Assembly (NCBI GenBank): GCA_022449345.1
Contig: JAKURL010000003.1
Span: 1-64,000, forward strand
Length of the DNA stretch: 64,000 nucleotides
DNA from: Candidatus Thalassarchaeum sp.
GTDB taxonomy: Archaea > Thermoplasmatota > Poseidoniia > Poseidoniales > Thalassarchaeaceae
Direction of reading: 5' to 3'
A program made the translations under genes and the position numbers. The notes under the pieces are model-generated. The model worked only from the letters and a program-made list of their open reading frames with translations, was not told where the DNA came from and searched no databases. Shown here piece after piece: positions 17,948 through 26,118 of this stretch; the stretch's first letter is position 1, and each line of letters begins with the position of its first letter.

Positions 17948-17955
17948 TTTTTTTT
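17948..17955 (+). terminator. T-run immediately after the ABC exporter operon
   Basis: Eight consecutive T follow the TGA of the last permease gene. Oligo-T tracts are the usual intrinsic terminator in euryarchaea, so this could end the exporter transcript. The next gene starts only 16 bases later on the same strand, so read-through is also possible. Confidence 0.4.
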
Positions 17956-17970
17956 GAGGTGGCCTTCTAA

Positions 17971-19161
17971 ATGGAAAAGATAGAAGGGGATTTCAGCCAG
18001 TTTTGGCGATTTGATATGCTTCCTCCGATTAATCGCCTATCTTGGTGGTGGTGGTGGGTTCTCGTACTACTTCCCGACCCCGTTCATCCAGAACGCTCGA
18101 GGCAGTTGATGGTACTCTGGTCTTCTAAGGAAACGCCTGCAATCAGAGTGAGTGGTCACTGGTGGATACCGAAAACTCGAATGTTGATTGATGAGGAAGG
18201 TGGAACAGTCATGTCTGGGATGGTTTGTGCTTGGTGGTATGATGGTGAGAAAATGTACGAACCACTTATGATGAAGGAATGCAGAATGGCAGCCATTGAC
18301 GATAAACACCCACTTTGGCCAGAAGAGGCAGGAGAGACTGGACAAGGAGCAGGAGCAGTAGTGCCTTTGAGCTCAGAGGATCTATCTTTTGGATTACGGC
18401 CCGCTCGGAGCTCCTTTTGGTTAAATCTAGCCAGTGATCAAGCAAAGGTTGCAGAAGGTGCTCCTAAGGATTTCAGCGTAACTATGAGTCCTTGGTGGGA
18501 GAGACCAAGCACTGCAAGATACAAGAATAATGTCTACGGTTTGAATATGGGGTATGATATCCAAAGAGTTCACGGAATGAGAGCAAACGTGAACATTGAT
18601 GGAGAAGAGGTAGAAGGCTCGGCGTACATTCAGAAGGTCGGTGTACAAGCCCCAAGCGTCCCTTGGTTTTGGGGAATGCTGCACTTTGATGATGGGTCCT
18701 ATCTCGATTGGTTCTTGCCACATGTTTCACCTTCAATTACCATGAAGGACGATACCCCATGGTCACAAAGAGACTTCTTCAGGTGGCCAAATATTGGAAC
18801 CGGTTTATTCCATGATGCCAAGCGAAATAGAACTGAGAACTTCAAGCGATGTACCGTCGAATTAGAACGTCAAGAGGGAGAAAATGCTCTACGGGATGAG
18901 CAAGGAAACTTGCTCCCTCGATTTAGGATTAAAGTTTGGAATGGCCGTACTCAGGTTTCCATTCATCTGCGAGCAACCTCTCGAGCAAGATGGGTGTTTG
19001 ACCAGCCTACTCGTGCTGGTTTCGTTAGTCACCTGACTTACAATGAATATCCATTGGAGGTGGAAAAAATAGCCATACTTGACGAGGAAGGATTACGCTC
19101 TGTAGATGATTATCAGTGGATTAGAGGCAATGCCGAACACTCATGGGGTATTCTGAACTGA
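17971..19161 (+). CDS. Unknown Trp-rich protein, possibly lipocalin-like (CrtC/AttH)
   Basis: 396 residues with a striking run of five tryptophans near residue 25 and high Trp content overall. There is no signal peptide or clear membrane segment. Segments such as GSAYIQKVGVQAPSVPWFWG and MLHFDDGSYLDWF resemble, loosely, the two-barrel lipocalin-like fold of the AttH/CrtC (carotenoid hydratase) group, but I cannot place catalytic residues. The gene follows the ABC exporter operon on the same strand after 23 bases, with a GAGGTGG ribosome-binding site at 17956-17962, and could be co-expressed with it. Function unassigned. Confidence 0.6.
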   Translation: MEKIEGDFSQFWRFDMLPPINRLSWWWWWVLVLLPDPVHPERSRQLMVLWSSKETPAIRVSGHWWIPKTRMLIDEEGGTVMSGMVCAWWYDGEKMYEPLMMKECRMAAIDDKHPLWPEEAGETGQGAGAVVPLSSEDLSFGLRPARSSFWLNLASDQAKVAEGAPKDFSVTMSPWWERPSTARYKNNVYGLNMGYDIQRVHGMRANVNIDGEEVEGSAYIQKVGVQAPSVPWFWGMLHFDDGSYLDWFLPHVSPSITMKDDTPWSQRDFFRWPNIGTGLFHDAKRNRTENFKRCTVELERQEGENALRDEQGNLLPRFRIKVWNGRTQVSIHLRATSRARWVFDQPTRAGFVSHLTYNEYPLEVEKIAILDEEGLRSVDDYQWIRGNAEHSWGILN

Positions 19162-19238
19162 TTACTAGCAATTCCCGAAGGCCAACGCCGCACCGTTCAT
19201 AACTAGCATTACACTGAGACTTAACCCGAGGTATAGGG

Positions 19239-19787
19239 ATGAGTGCAGACGAGGTTGTAACACAAGCGGCTCAACTGATTACTATTGGAGACTATGCAGG
19301 CGCGATGGCGGTATTCGAGGTCTATACCGATTCCAACCCCGATGACCCAGCCGGTTACCACGGCTGGGCTGAGGCTGCACTGTTTGATATACAAGAGAAC
19401 GGTAACCTCGACGACAATGGAAATGATAGAATTAACGAGGGACAAATTGCTGCTTACTTCCGTAGAGCAGCTAGCATGGCTCCTGATAATGCCGATTACA
19501 ATGCGGCGTATGCCAATGCTCTAGTTGAATTCGACCGCATTCCAATGGCTGTAAGACAATTGCACAAGTTGGTTGAAATCGGTAAGTCCTCAGACGATGT
19601 GGATGTGTCCTTCCACCTTTATGAGGCCGCACGAGGGCTAATCGACGCAATCGATCTGAAGACCAACTTTGACCGAAGTGCACCCATCGCTAGGCAATAT
19701 ATCTCCGAAGCGGTATCGTTCGCACTATTGGGCCTTGGATTTACTTCTGTTGAAGAGGCAATCGAGTATCTCGGCCTCGAAGAGTGA
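19239..19787 (+). CDS. TPR-repeat protein
   Basis: 182 residues made of helical pairs with tetratricopeptide spacing: an A-helix/B-helix unit at GDYAGAMAVFEVYTDSNPDD followed by GYHGWAEAALF, then AYFRRAASMAPDNADYNAAY and further degenerate units. No signal peptide or membrane segment is visible, so it is probably a cytosolic scaffold or adaptor. A short Asp/Asn-rich stretch (NGNLDDNGNDR) interrupts the first repeat. truA follows 12 bases downstream on the same strand. Confidence 0.7.
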   Translation: MSADEVVTQAAQLITIGDYAGAMAVFEVYTDSNPDDPAGYHGWAEAALFDIQENGNLDDNGNDRINEGQIAAYFRRAASMAPDNADYNAAYANALVEFDRIPMAVRQLHKLVEIGKSSDDVDVSFHLYEAARGLIDAIDLKTNFDRSAPIARQYISEAVSFALLGLGFTSVEEAIEYLGLEE

Positions 19788-19799
19788 TGAGGGTTCAGT

Positions 19800-20675
19800 T
19801 TGAGTGGCGACCTAATGATGGTCGCATTTGGCTATCATGGAGCTGAATTTCACGGTTCGCAAATCCAGCCTGATGTTCGAACCGTACAGGGGGAACTGAA
19901 GAGAGCTATCGAGAGACTAGGGTGGTGGACTGATGATTGCCTTGAGATATCAAGTAGGACAGATTCTGGTGTAAGTGTGAGGATGAATATGGCAACTATA
20001 ACCCTTCCAGAGAAGATTGCAAAGAATATCGAAGAATCTGTATTCGTGTCTGCTATGAACGACCATCTACCAGACGATTTGCTGGTTTGGAAGGCTTGCA
20101 GAGCCCCTACAGGAACTAGATCCAGATTCGCGGAAAAGAGGCTTTACGTCTATCGTTGTGATATGATTTCAGGCTGGCCCCAAGAGGTGGATTTTGAGAG
20201 ATTCAAGACGGCGTGTCAAATCTTCGTGGGTTGTCATGATTTCACTAATTTCTGTAGAATTGATGGAGGCCGTAGTCCGATTCGAACTATTGATTCTTGC
20301 CAGCCTTGGTTGGACAATTCCGGTCGAGTTATCGGTTTCTCGGTCGTTGCAAAATCGTTTCTCTGGAATCAAATTCGCCGAATAGCCTCTGCACTGCATA
20401 GATTTGCAATCGATGAAATTGAATTAGAGGAAATTGAACAGTCTCTACAAAATCCTCATGAGGCGATTGACCTAGGTCGTGCACCTGCAGAGGGGCTAAT
20501 TCTGTGGTCTCTTAAACACAACGAATTCTCTCATGAATTCGAGTATCCTACAATTGTAGAGGGAATTAGTCTACCCCCCCCTGAGAAAAGAGCTCACAAG
20601 CAATGGTTGAATTTGGCAAGGATGGAAAATAGTTCGATCTTACAGCGAGAATTACTTAGACTAATCAAGACGTAA
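19800..20675 (+). CDS. truA: tRNA pseudouridine synthase TruA-family
   Basis: 291 residues. The family makes pseudouridine at positions 38-40 of the tRNA anticodon stem. The opening MVAFGYHGAEFHGSQIQPDVRTVQGELKRA matches the TruA N-terminus in order (short fragment: FGYHGAEFHGSQ). The catalytic Asp is in SSRTDSGVSV (residue 55; usually GRTDAGVHA). Downstream are GCHDFTNFC and SFLWNQIRRI, matching the conserved H-F and Q-(I/V)-R motifs. The start is TTG 19800, preceded by a GAGG about 8 bases upstream; no better ATG exists before the conserved region. It ends convergently with ribK, overlapping by 15 bases. Confidence 0.88.
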   Translation: MSGDLMMVAFGYHGAEFHGSQIQPDVRTVQGELKRAIERLGWWTDDCLEISSRTDSGVSVRMNMATITLPEKIAKNIEESVFVSAMNDHLPDDLLVWKACRAPTGTRSRFAEKRLYVYRCDMISGWPQEVDFERFKTACQIFVGCHDFTNFCRIDGGRSPIRTIDSCQPWLDNSGRVIGFSVVAKSFLWNQIRRIASALHRFAIDEIELEEIEQSLQNPHEAIDLGRAPAEGLILWSLKHNEFSHEFEYPTIVEGISLPPPEKRAHKQWLNLARMENSSILQRELLRLIKT

Positions 20676-21119
20676 GGTGACTAAATCACCATCTGAGCAG
20701 GGTAATCCCTCTCTCAAGAAAACTCTTGAAATGACCTCAGCGGTTTTGGTATGTCTAGTCAAATCTGGAATCAGAATAGCACATTCTATCCAATCATCCC
20801 CATTTGCTGAAATACTGGCAGGAAAAGCCGTCGCTCCACCAAAAGAACGTCCATCGCGCTCGAATCCTGCAATTCTCACAGGTTCAATGTCAGAGGTTGA
20901 TTCTCCTTCATCTAGACCAGCAAGGATTCTCAATTCTCGATAAGAACTGATATCTTCTTCTAGAACATCCACATTGAGAGTGCCCGGCCACGCGCCAGAA
21001 CCAAGAACCGATTTGAACTGCTCTTGATAGTGACTCTGAGCCATGAAAACATGGGCGCGACCAAGTCCGCTAGTCACTGTCCCAGACAGTTGCATGACCC
21101 TGCGTTGCGCCCATCGCAA
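20661..21119 (-). CDS. ribK: CTP-dependent riboflavin kinase
   Basis: 152 residues. Archaeal riboflavin kinase (former DUF120), which makes FMN using CTP. The hallmark is VTSGLGRAHVFMAQSHYQEQF followed by GSGAWPGTLNVDV, matching the family's SGLG-x-A and PGTLN motifs; the end DLVTLRLD also fits. The start is uncertain: TTG 21119 keeps a short extension, while ATG 21095 (MQLSGTVTSG) has a closer AGGG upstream. It lies 20 bases after the PqqB-like hydrolase gene on the same strand and overlaps truA convergently. Confidence 0.85.
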   Translation of the reverse strand: MRWAQRRVMQLSGTVTSGLGRAHVFMAQSHYQEQFKSVLGSGAWPGTLNVDVLEEDISSYRELRILAGLDEGESTSDIEPVRIAGFERDGRSFGGATAFPASISANGDDWIECAILIPDLTRHTKTAEVISRVFLREGLPCSDGDLVTLRLD

Positions 21120-21139
21120 ATAAGCATCAGTATCTGGCC

Positions 21140-22018
21140 TTACAATTCGATGCTCCAGCCTCTTGTCCCTATACTAAGACCAGCGACTTCAATTAGCCGA
21201 GATTGGGGGCTATTTGGGTCATTGAGTGGGTTGGTGTGGTTTAGATGAATTAGGATAATTTCTGGGCCTTCATCTGTATAATCTTCTAGTCTGGAAATTG
21301 TTTCTTCCACGGTCGGGTGAGGAACTTCTGTCATGTCTCGACTAGGTAGTTCATCCCCATTCCAAAATGTTGCATCCAACAAGATATGTGTCAACCCGAG
21401 TGAGTCAAACCATTCTCTAGGTTTGGAATGTCCAACTAATTCCAAAGTCTGTTTCCAATCATCGTGGTCAGGTAGGAATAGGACTCGATTTTTCCCTCCC
21501 GCAATTAGAATTGCATGGGTGTCTGAGGAATCATCTCTGTGGGGAACAGGTATGAATTCAAACCTGATTCCACCTTGCTCAAGCATAGGCGAAGCCCCTG
21601 AATTATTCCGGTCTATCCTGGTAAAAGGTTGCATAAGATTCCTCGATTGAAGAACAGAGGCTACTGAATCGCTGACAACGAGGCCAATGTTTTGGCAACC
21701 CATAGCCTCTCGACCAAATTGTCCAATTCCTTCGATATGACCTAGGTGAGCATGTGTAAGTAATACTGAATCAGGCCTTACAGGGTTATCCAAACCACAA
21801 GCATTAGCCCACAGTCGTAATTGCTCTGGCAATGCTCTAGTCGCTTCGATTAGATGCATACCGCCATCCAAATCTTGAACCCCTAAAGAAACCGGAAAAC
21901 GGGCTCTGGCAGCATTTTCGAATGCTGCTGAACAGTTGTCGCATCCACACCCCGCCTGTGGCACACCTCCATCTTGCCCAGTCCCGAGTAGAGTGAGAGT
22001 GGGTGGTGGGTTATTCAT
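21140..22018 (-). CDS. PqqB-like metallo-beta-lactamase-fold hydrolase
   Basis: 292 residues. The start LTLLGTGQDGGVPQAGCGCDNC reads like PqqB (GTAAGGGFPQWNC..C) with a cysteine pair expected to hold structural zinc. The active-site motif is THAHLGH: two of the usual HxHxDH histidines and the last His are present, but the Asp is Gly. Later motifs are FIPVPHRDD, LFLPDHDDW and LIHLNHTNPLND, all placed as in PqqB. No other PQQ genes are nearby, so a role in PQQ synthesis is not supported. A hydrolase or oxidoreductase acting on a small molecule is more likely. It may be co-transcribed with ribK. Confidence 0.8.
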   Translation of the reverse strand: MNNPPPTLTLLGTGQDGGVPQAGCGCDNCSAAFENAARARFPVSLGVQDLDGGMHLIEATRALPEQLRLWANACGLDNPVRPDSVLLTHAHLGHIEGIGQFGREAMGCQNIGLVVSDSVASVLQSRNLMQPFTRIDRNNSGASPMLEQGGIRFEFIPVPHRDDSSDTHAILIAGGKNRVLFLPDHDDWKQTLELVGHSKPREWFDSLGLTHILLDATFWNGDELPSRDMTEVPHPTVEETISRLEDYTDEGPEIILIHLNHTNPLNDPNSPQSRLIEVAGLSIGTRGWSIEL

Positions 22019-22088
22019 GGGCTGGGAGTATACCTAGTGCTGAAAGAGTCGTCGATGGAGTAAGTCTGCTGTTCCGATGAAATCATCA

Positions 22089-22108
22089 AGGTCGCCGACC
22101 TGTCAGGT
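22089..22108. promoter_or_regulatory. Two mutually exclusive small hairpins before the kbl start
   Basis: AGGTC-GCC-GACCT (22089-22101) and ACCT-GTC-AGGT (22098-22108) share the ACCT segment, so only one can form at a time. The second would sequester AGGT, the only candidate ribosome-binding site, two bases before GTG 22111. This is the geometry of a small translational switch, though the stems are short and may be coincidental. Confidence 0.3.
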
Positions 22109-22110
22109 GC

Positions 22111-23292
22111 GTGAGCGGCGACACCTCATGGATGAAGGAGCGCTACGAAGCGCTGAAGAGTCAGGGCTTGGAATGGAACCCTCCTATCCTTGAATCCGCT
22201 AATCAGCCGCGATGTACAATGGACGGCCGTTCAACAATCATGCTCTCAGCGAACAACTATCTCAACTTAACAAATCATCCGAAGATAATGGAGGCGATGA
22301 TCGAAGCCACAAGAAAATATGGCGCTGGAAGTGGCTCGGTTCGTGCTATTGCAGGAACGATGGATATCCATCTGGAGGCTGAACATAAGGTGGCTGAATT
22401 CAAGGGTGTGGAAGCCTCGTTAATCTACTCCGCGGGATATACTGCAAATGTGGGTCTAATTCCAACATTGGTGCAAGGAAAACAGGATGTAATTATCAGC
22501 GACGAACTCAATCACGGTTCTATTATTGATGGGGTCCGACTAACCAAAGCCCAACGAGCGGTATACTCGCACAATGATATGGGGGCTTTGGAGGCAGTCT
22601 TGAGAGAGCATTCTGGTGCTGATCGAAAACTGATTATCACCGACGGTGTATTCTCAATGGACGGTGACATCGCTCCCTTAGACGAGATTTCTGCTCTCGC
22701 CGAAGAACATGAAGCGATGGTCTACGTCGATGATTGCCATGGAGAAGGAGTTCTAGGCGAATGCGGCGCGGGAATTGTTGACCACTTCAAGTTACAAGGT
22801 AAGGTGGATTTTGAAGTTGGTTCGTTTTCCAAAGCCCTAGGCGTGCAAGGCGGTATTGTTGCTGGCTCAGAGGAGGTTCGCACACACGCCCTAAATCATT
22901 CACGTTCTTGGCTGCTTTCTGGAAGTCAACCACCAGGTGTAGCAGCTGCTCAGAAGGCTGCGGTAGAGGTATTGGTGGCGGAACCCGAACACCATGCAAG
23001 ACTTTGGGAAAATACAAATTATTTCCGAGATGAGTTACAATCGCTTGGATTTGATACCGGCCTTTCTGAGACCCCAATTATTCCAGTAATGTGTGATGAA
23101 TCTGCAACCGCAAAAGCATTATCTCAATCTCTCGCAGATGAAGGTGTAATGGCTGGAGCAATCACCTTCCCTATGGTAGCGAGAGACAAGGCTCGAGTTA
23201 GAACTCAAATGTCTGCGGGTCTAACCAGAGAAGACCTAAATGAGGTGCTCAGAATCTTTGAGCAGGTTGGGCCTAAACTCGGACTAATTTGA
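22111..23292 (+). CDS. kbl: Glycine C-acetyltransferase-like (2-amino-3-ketobutyrate CoA ligase family)
   Basis: 393 residues; a PLP-dependent alpha-oxoamine synthase. The active-site lysine is in GSFSKALGVQGG, preceded by VYVDDCHGEGVLG (the Asp-x-x-His that contacts PLP) and by LSANNYLNLTNHP and YGAGSGSVRAIAGT at the N-terminus. Among the family, Kbl (threonine breakdown to glycine and acetyl-CoA) fits best, but serine palmitoyltransferase or AONS-type activity cannot be excluded from motifs alone. No threonine dehydrogenase gene is adjacent. The start is GTG 22111. A thioesterase-like gene follows after 9 bases. Confidence 0.85.
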   Translation: MSGDTSWMKERYEALKSQGLEWNPPILESANQPRCTMDGRSTIMLSANNYLNLTNHPKIMEAMIEATRKYGAGSGSVRAIAGTMDIHLEAEHKVAEFKGVEASLIYSAGYTANVGLIPTLVQGKQDVIISDELNHGSIIDGVRLTKAQRAVYSHNDMGALEAVLREHSGADRKLIITDGVFSMDGDIAPLDEISALAEEHEAMVYVDDCHGEGVLGECGAGIVDHFKLQGKVDFEVGSFSKALGVQGGIVAGSEEVRTHALNHSRSWLLSGSQPPGVAAAQKAAVEVLVAEPEHHARLWENTNYFRDELQSLGFDTGLSETPIIPVMCDESATAKALSQSLADEGVMAGAITFPMVARDKARVRTQMSAGLTREDLNEVLRIFEQVGPKLGLI

Positions 23293-23301
23293 GGTGGTAA
23301 G

Positions 23302-23724
23302 TTGGTTGAATCCTCTAGCCTAAACGAGCAGCAAGTAGAGGCGATGATGAAGCGAATTCATGCAGTTCCAATCATTGAGACTTTGCAGATGACAATCCTT
23401 CGCTTAGACGAGGGTGAATGTGAGGCACACGTTCCACGTGCTACAAAGTGGGACGGTATCTACCAGACATTCCATGGGGGATTACTTGCCACTATTGCTG
23501 ACACAGTAACCTGTTGGGCGATTCTAACTAAAATCGGTTCAGACGCCAAGGTTGCAACTACCGACTTCAACATTCGATTTCTGAGACCTTGCAATACAGA
23601 TGTTCGATGTGCTGCTAGAGTCATTAAGGCTGGAAGAACGATGAGCCTCTCCGAAGCGGAAATTTACGATTCCGAAGATAAACTCGTGGCTGTTGCTCAG
23701 GTCAATTACATCAAATTGGACTAG
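23302..23724 (+). CDS. PaaI-like hotdog-fold thioesterase
   Basis: 140 residues with the single-domain hotdog layout: the core YQTFHGGLLATIADTVTCWA carries the H-G-G motif and the acidic residue of the long helix used by PaaI/YbgC-like acyl-CoA thioesterases, and the last strand ends QVNYIKLD. The substrate is unknown, probably an acyl- or aryl-CoA. The start TTG 23302 follows GAGGTGG at 23291-23297. It lies 9 bases after kbl and is probably in the same transcript. Confidence 0.82.
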   Translation: MVESSSLNEQQVEAMMKRIHAVPIIETLQMTILRLDEGECEAHVPRATKWDGIYQTFHGGLLATIADTVTCWAILTKIGSDAKVATTDFNIRFLRPCNTDVRCAARVIKAGRTMSLSEAEIYDSEDKLVAVAQVNYIKLD

Positions 23725-23743
23725 TTGATTCTCATTTAGAAAA

Positions 23744-24358
23744 TTAGGCCTCTGCGACGACCTCGTCTAGGTCGTCGTCATCTAATTCATCGGACTCAGG
23801 ACTTACTTCTGGAACAATAGTTCTCTTCATTCCATCAAATGGATCTAATCCACGATCTATGCGATCTAACATTCTCCATCTTGGTGCATATGAAAGATGA
23901 ATGTAAAGAGGGCCGGGCAGTATTGCTAAAAACCAGCCAAGACTATTGACAAAATCAGGCGCATCCCCAATCATCGCCCAAGTCAGTAAAAGTAGACCAA
24001 TGAATGGGACAGGGAATAGGTAGCGTCTACGATTTTCAAGTCTTACAGGGGGTCGCTTGAACATCCCTGAAATCAGTAGGGAAAATCCTCCCAAGCTGGC
24101 GGTCATCGCACAGAATATGAGACTGATTGTCCCCCAATCGTATGCTACCTCCTCCCAAGCTGTTGAGTCTAACCAACCAGCATAAGCAAAAGGAACGATT
24201 AGTGTCAGGCTGGCGAGAATGCCGTAGACTATTCCTACGAATACAGGGTGACATATCGTCAATGGGTATCTGAGAAATAATTGGCTCAGAGACCCACCTT
24301 CGAGCATTATCCGGTGGTCGTCATCCAGCCCCTCAAGAGCCTCACGCCACACAGCCAT
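23744..24358 (-). CDS. Membrane protein of unknown function
   Basis: 204 residues with four to five hydrophobic segments (for example around residues 35-60, 75-95, 112-128 and 135-152) between a short soluble N-terminus and a strongly acidic C-terminal tail (SDELDDDDLDEVVAEA). No conserved motif is recognised. It is convergent with the thioesterase gene and upstream of nothing on its own strand. Confidence 0.65.
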   Translation of the reverse strand: MAVWREALEGLDDDHRIMLEGGSLSQLFLRYPLTICHPVFVGIVYGILASLTLIVPFAYAGWLDSTAWEEVAYDWGTISLIFCAMTASLGGFSLLISGMFKRPPVRLENRRRYLFPVPFIGLLLLTWAMIGDAPDFVNSLGWFLAILPGPLYIHLSYAPRWRMLDRIDRGLDPFDGMKRTIVPEVSPESDELDDDDLDEVVAEA

Positions 24359-24426
24359 CGACCGCCGGCACTAATCCAATTGTAATACCGTTCCTGCACA
24401 AATTATAGCCAATTGGAGCATTTTCA

Positions 24427-24858
24427 CTAATTTTCCAACTCGATACGGACTGAAGTGGTTTCAAGATTCCATTTTGGCTCATCATTCGCAGCGTCCCGAA
24501 TAAATGGAATCAGTGAGACGCGTAAATCCGCTACATCAACCCCCCAAATCCCATGTTCTATACCGGATAGTTTTGTGAGCAATTTCGAAGCCATATTTAC
24601 AACTCCCCGAATTTTCTTTTTCTCGTAATTGTACAACAAAGCTGCACATTGTATGATTCCTTGAATTGCGTCGGTCTCGACTTGTTTGTCGAGGGATTTG
24701 AGAGATTTCCATAGGTCTTCCCAAGATTCATGGGCGTGCCAAAATCCTCCTTCGTCGAATAAACTACAACCCTCGATAAACAGATTCTTCTGCGTTTCAT
24801 CGAGTTCTTCCCAGGCCATCAATTGCGGATCATGAGGCATAGGTTTGTCCTGATTCAT
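24427..24858 (-). CDS. DUF309 family protein
   Basis: About 143 residues. The signature of DUF309 is clear: GCSLFDEGGFWHAHESWEDLW followed by AIQGIIQCAALLYN (fragments: GGFWHAHESWEDLW, QGIIQCAALLY). The family is small, helical and uncharacterised; the HAHE-x-W-E-x-x-W residues suggest a metal or ligand site. ATG 24858 (MNQDKPM) was preferred to an upstream codon at 24894, which would extend further into the divergent citrate synthase gene's leader. The two start regions are 81 bases apart. Confidence 0.82.
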   Translation of the reverse strand: MNQDKPMPHDPQLMAWEELDETQKNLFIEGCSLFDEGGFWHAHESWEDLWKSLKSLDKQVETDAIQGIIQCAALLYNYEKKKIRGVVNMASKLLTKLSGIEHGIWGVDVADLRVSLIPFIRDAANDEPKWNLETTSVRIELEN

Positions 24859-24939
24859 CGCCTCACACTCCCTTACGCCTATGGACGCAGACATTATGAC
24901 CAGTTCCCTGCCGAGAGCAAACGATTGGAGCGCGATGGG

Positions 24940-26109
24940 ATGGCCGAAGACGAGTCGTTGTTTACCATAACAGAATCACATCTTGATAGTGGTATGCGTG
25001 GTATTCCAGTAGGAACCTGCAAAACCTCATTCGTTGATCCAATAGAAGGAGTTCACTACGTGGGATACCCTGTTGAGGATCTTGCAGACCTAGAAGAAGA
25101 GGATGTAATCTACCTACTCATGAACAAGAGATTGCCGACAGAAGAGGAATCAGAGGCTTTCCGCATAGAACTGGCTCATAGAGCAATGGACATGCCTACC
25201 GGTGCCCTCCGTGTCCTCGAATCTCTGACCCCAGGAAGCGGCCATCCTATGGATTGGTTATCGATGGGAATCATGGCTTTGGGCGCAGCAGACACAACTG
25301 GCGATGTTCGTACCGATTCAATGAACCTCATCGCACGCATGCCTGAATTGATGGCACGAATTTTCTTACTACGAGGTGGCAAGAAGGAAAATCTCCAGCC
25401 GAGTAAGCCAGAGTTAGGACTGGTTGAGAATTTCGTTCACATGCTCGGCATGACTGGTGATGAAGCCGAGAAAATGAATCACGTTTTACGATTTTTCTTC
25501 ATACTACACCTAGACCATGGCGGTGGTAATCTCTCGACATTTACCGGCAAGGCGGTGGCTAGTGGTCGTGCGACTGTATACGCCTCGATTGCCTCGGCGA
25601 TGAATGCACTTTCAGGGCCGCTCCATGGTCGCGCGAATCAGGCCTGTTTGGAATTTGTTCAACGAATTGGCACTGACGATCCAGTCGAAATCGAAGAGTT
25701 CGTCCGCGCTGAGTTGGCCGCAAAGCGACCAATCTTTGGTTTCGGACACGGAGTTCTGAGGGCAGAGGATCCAAGGGCACGATTGCTAATCGGACTTGGC
25801 GAGGAAGTCTGCCCCGATGATGAGAATTATCGTATCGTCAAAACACTCAGAAAGGTTGTGCCTCCAATTCTTAAAGAGCATCCGAAAATCAAGAACCCTT
25901 ATCCAAATGTCGACTTGGGAAGCGGTACTTTACTGCACGCAATTGGATTCCGCAAACCGGAGTACTATACCACATTCTTTGGATGGTCTAGGGTTGCGGG
26001 CATCTGTGCACAAGTCATGGATGAGCGCAATGCAAGAGACGGCCGTGGTACTCCGATTTATCGACCGAAGTATATCCCTCGAAATCAACCTCACCGAAGA
26101 CTGGAATAA
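24940..26109 (+). CDS. gltA: Citrate synthase
   Basis: About 389 residues; condenses oxaloacetate and acetyl-CoA. Active-site regions are present: GPLHGRANQACLEF with the first catalytic His, GFGHGVLRAEDPRA with the second His, and the C-terminal arginine region GRGTPIYRPKYI. The segment LDHGGGNLSTFTGKAVASG stands where most bacterial/archaeal enzymes have a DHE-NASTF motif, and the Glu is Gly; AAMNALSGPLHG-type wording is closer to the eukaryote-like form. ATG 24940 was chosen because GGAG lies at 24927-24930 and the protein then begins like its relatives; an upstream in-frame codon at 24823 would add 39 unlikely residues. With sucCD at 40-42 kb it supports a TCA cycle. Confidence 0.92.
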   Translation: MAEDESLFTITESHLDSGMRGIPVGTCKTSFVDPIEGVHYVGYPVEDLADLEEEDVIYLLMNKRLPTEEESEAFRIELAHRAMDMPTGALRVLESLTPGSGHPMDWLSMGIMALGAADTTGDVRTDSMNLIARMPELMARIFLLRGGKKENLQPSKPELGLVENFVHMLGMTGDEAEKMNHVLRFFFILHLDHGGGNLSTFTGKAVASGRATVYASIASAMNALSGPLHGRANQACLEFVQRIGTDDPVEIEEFVRAELAAKRPIFGFGHGVLRAEDPRARLLIGLGEEVCPDDENYRIVKTLRKVVPPILKEHPKIKNPYPNVDLGSGTLLHAIGFRKPEYYTTFFGWSRVAGICAQVMDERNARDGRGTPIYRPKYIPRNQPHRRLE

Positions 26110-26118
26110 TCAAAGCAT

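Noticed and set aside
17971..19161. Firm call of the Trp-rich protein as carotenoid hydratase CrtC, because of the squalene genes
   Set aside because: The resemblance is loose and the gene is 18 kb from the isoprenoid cluster; no catalytic residues could be placed.
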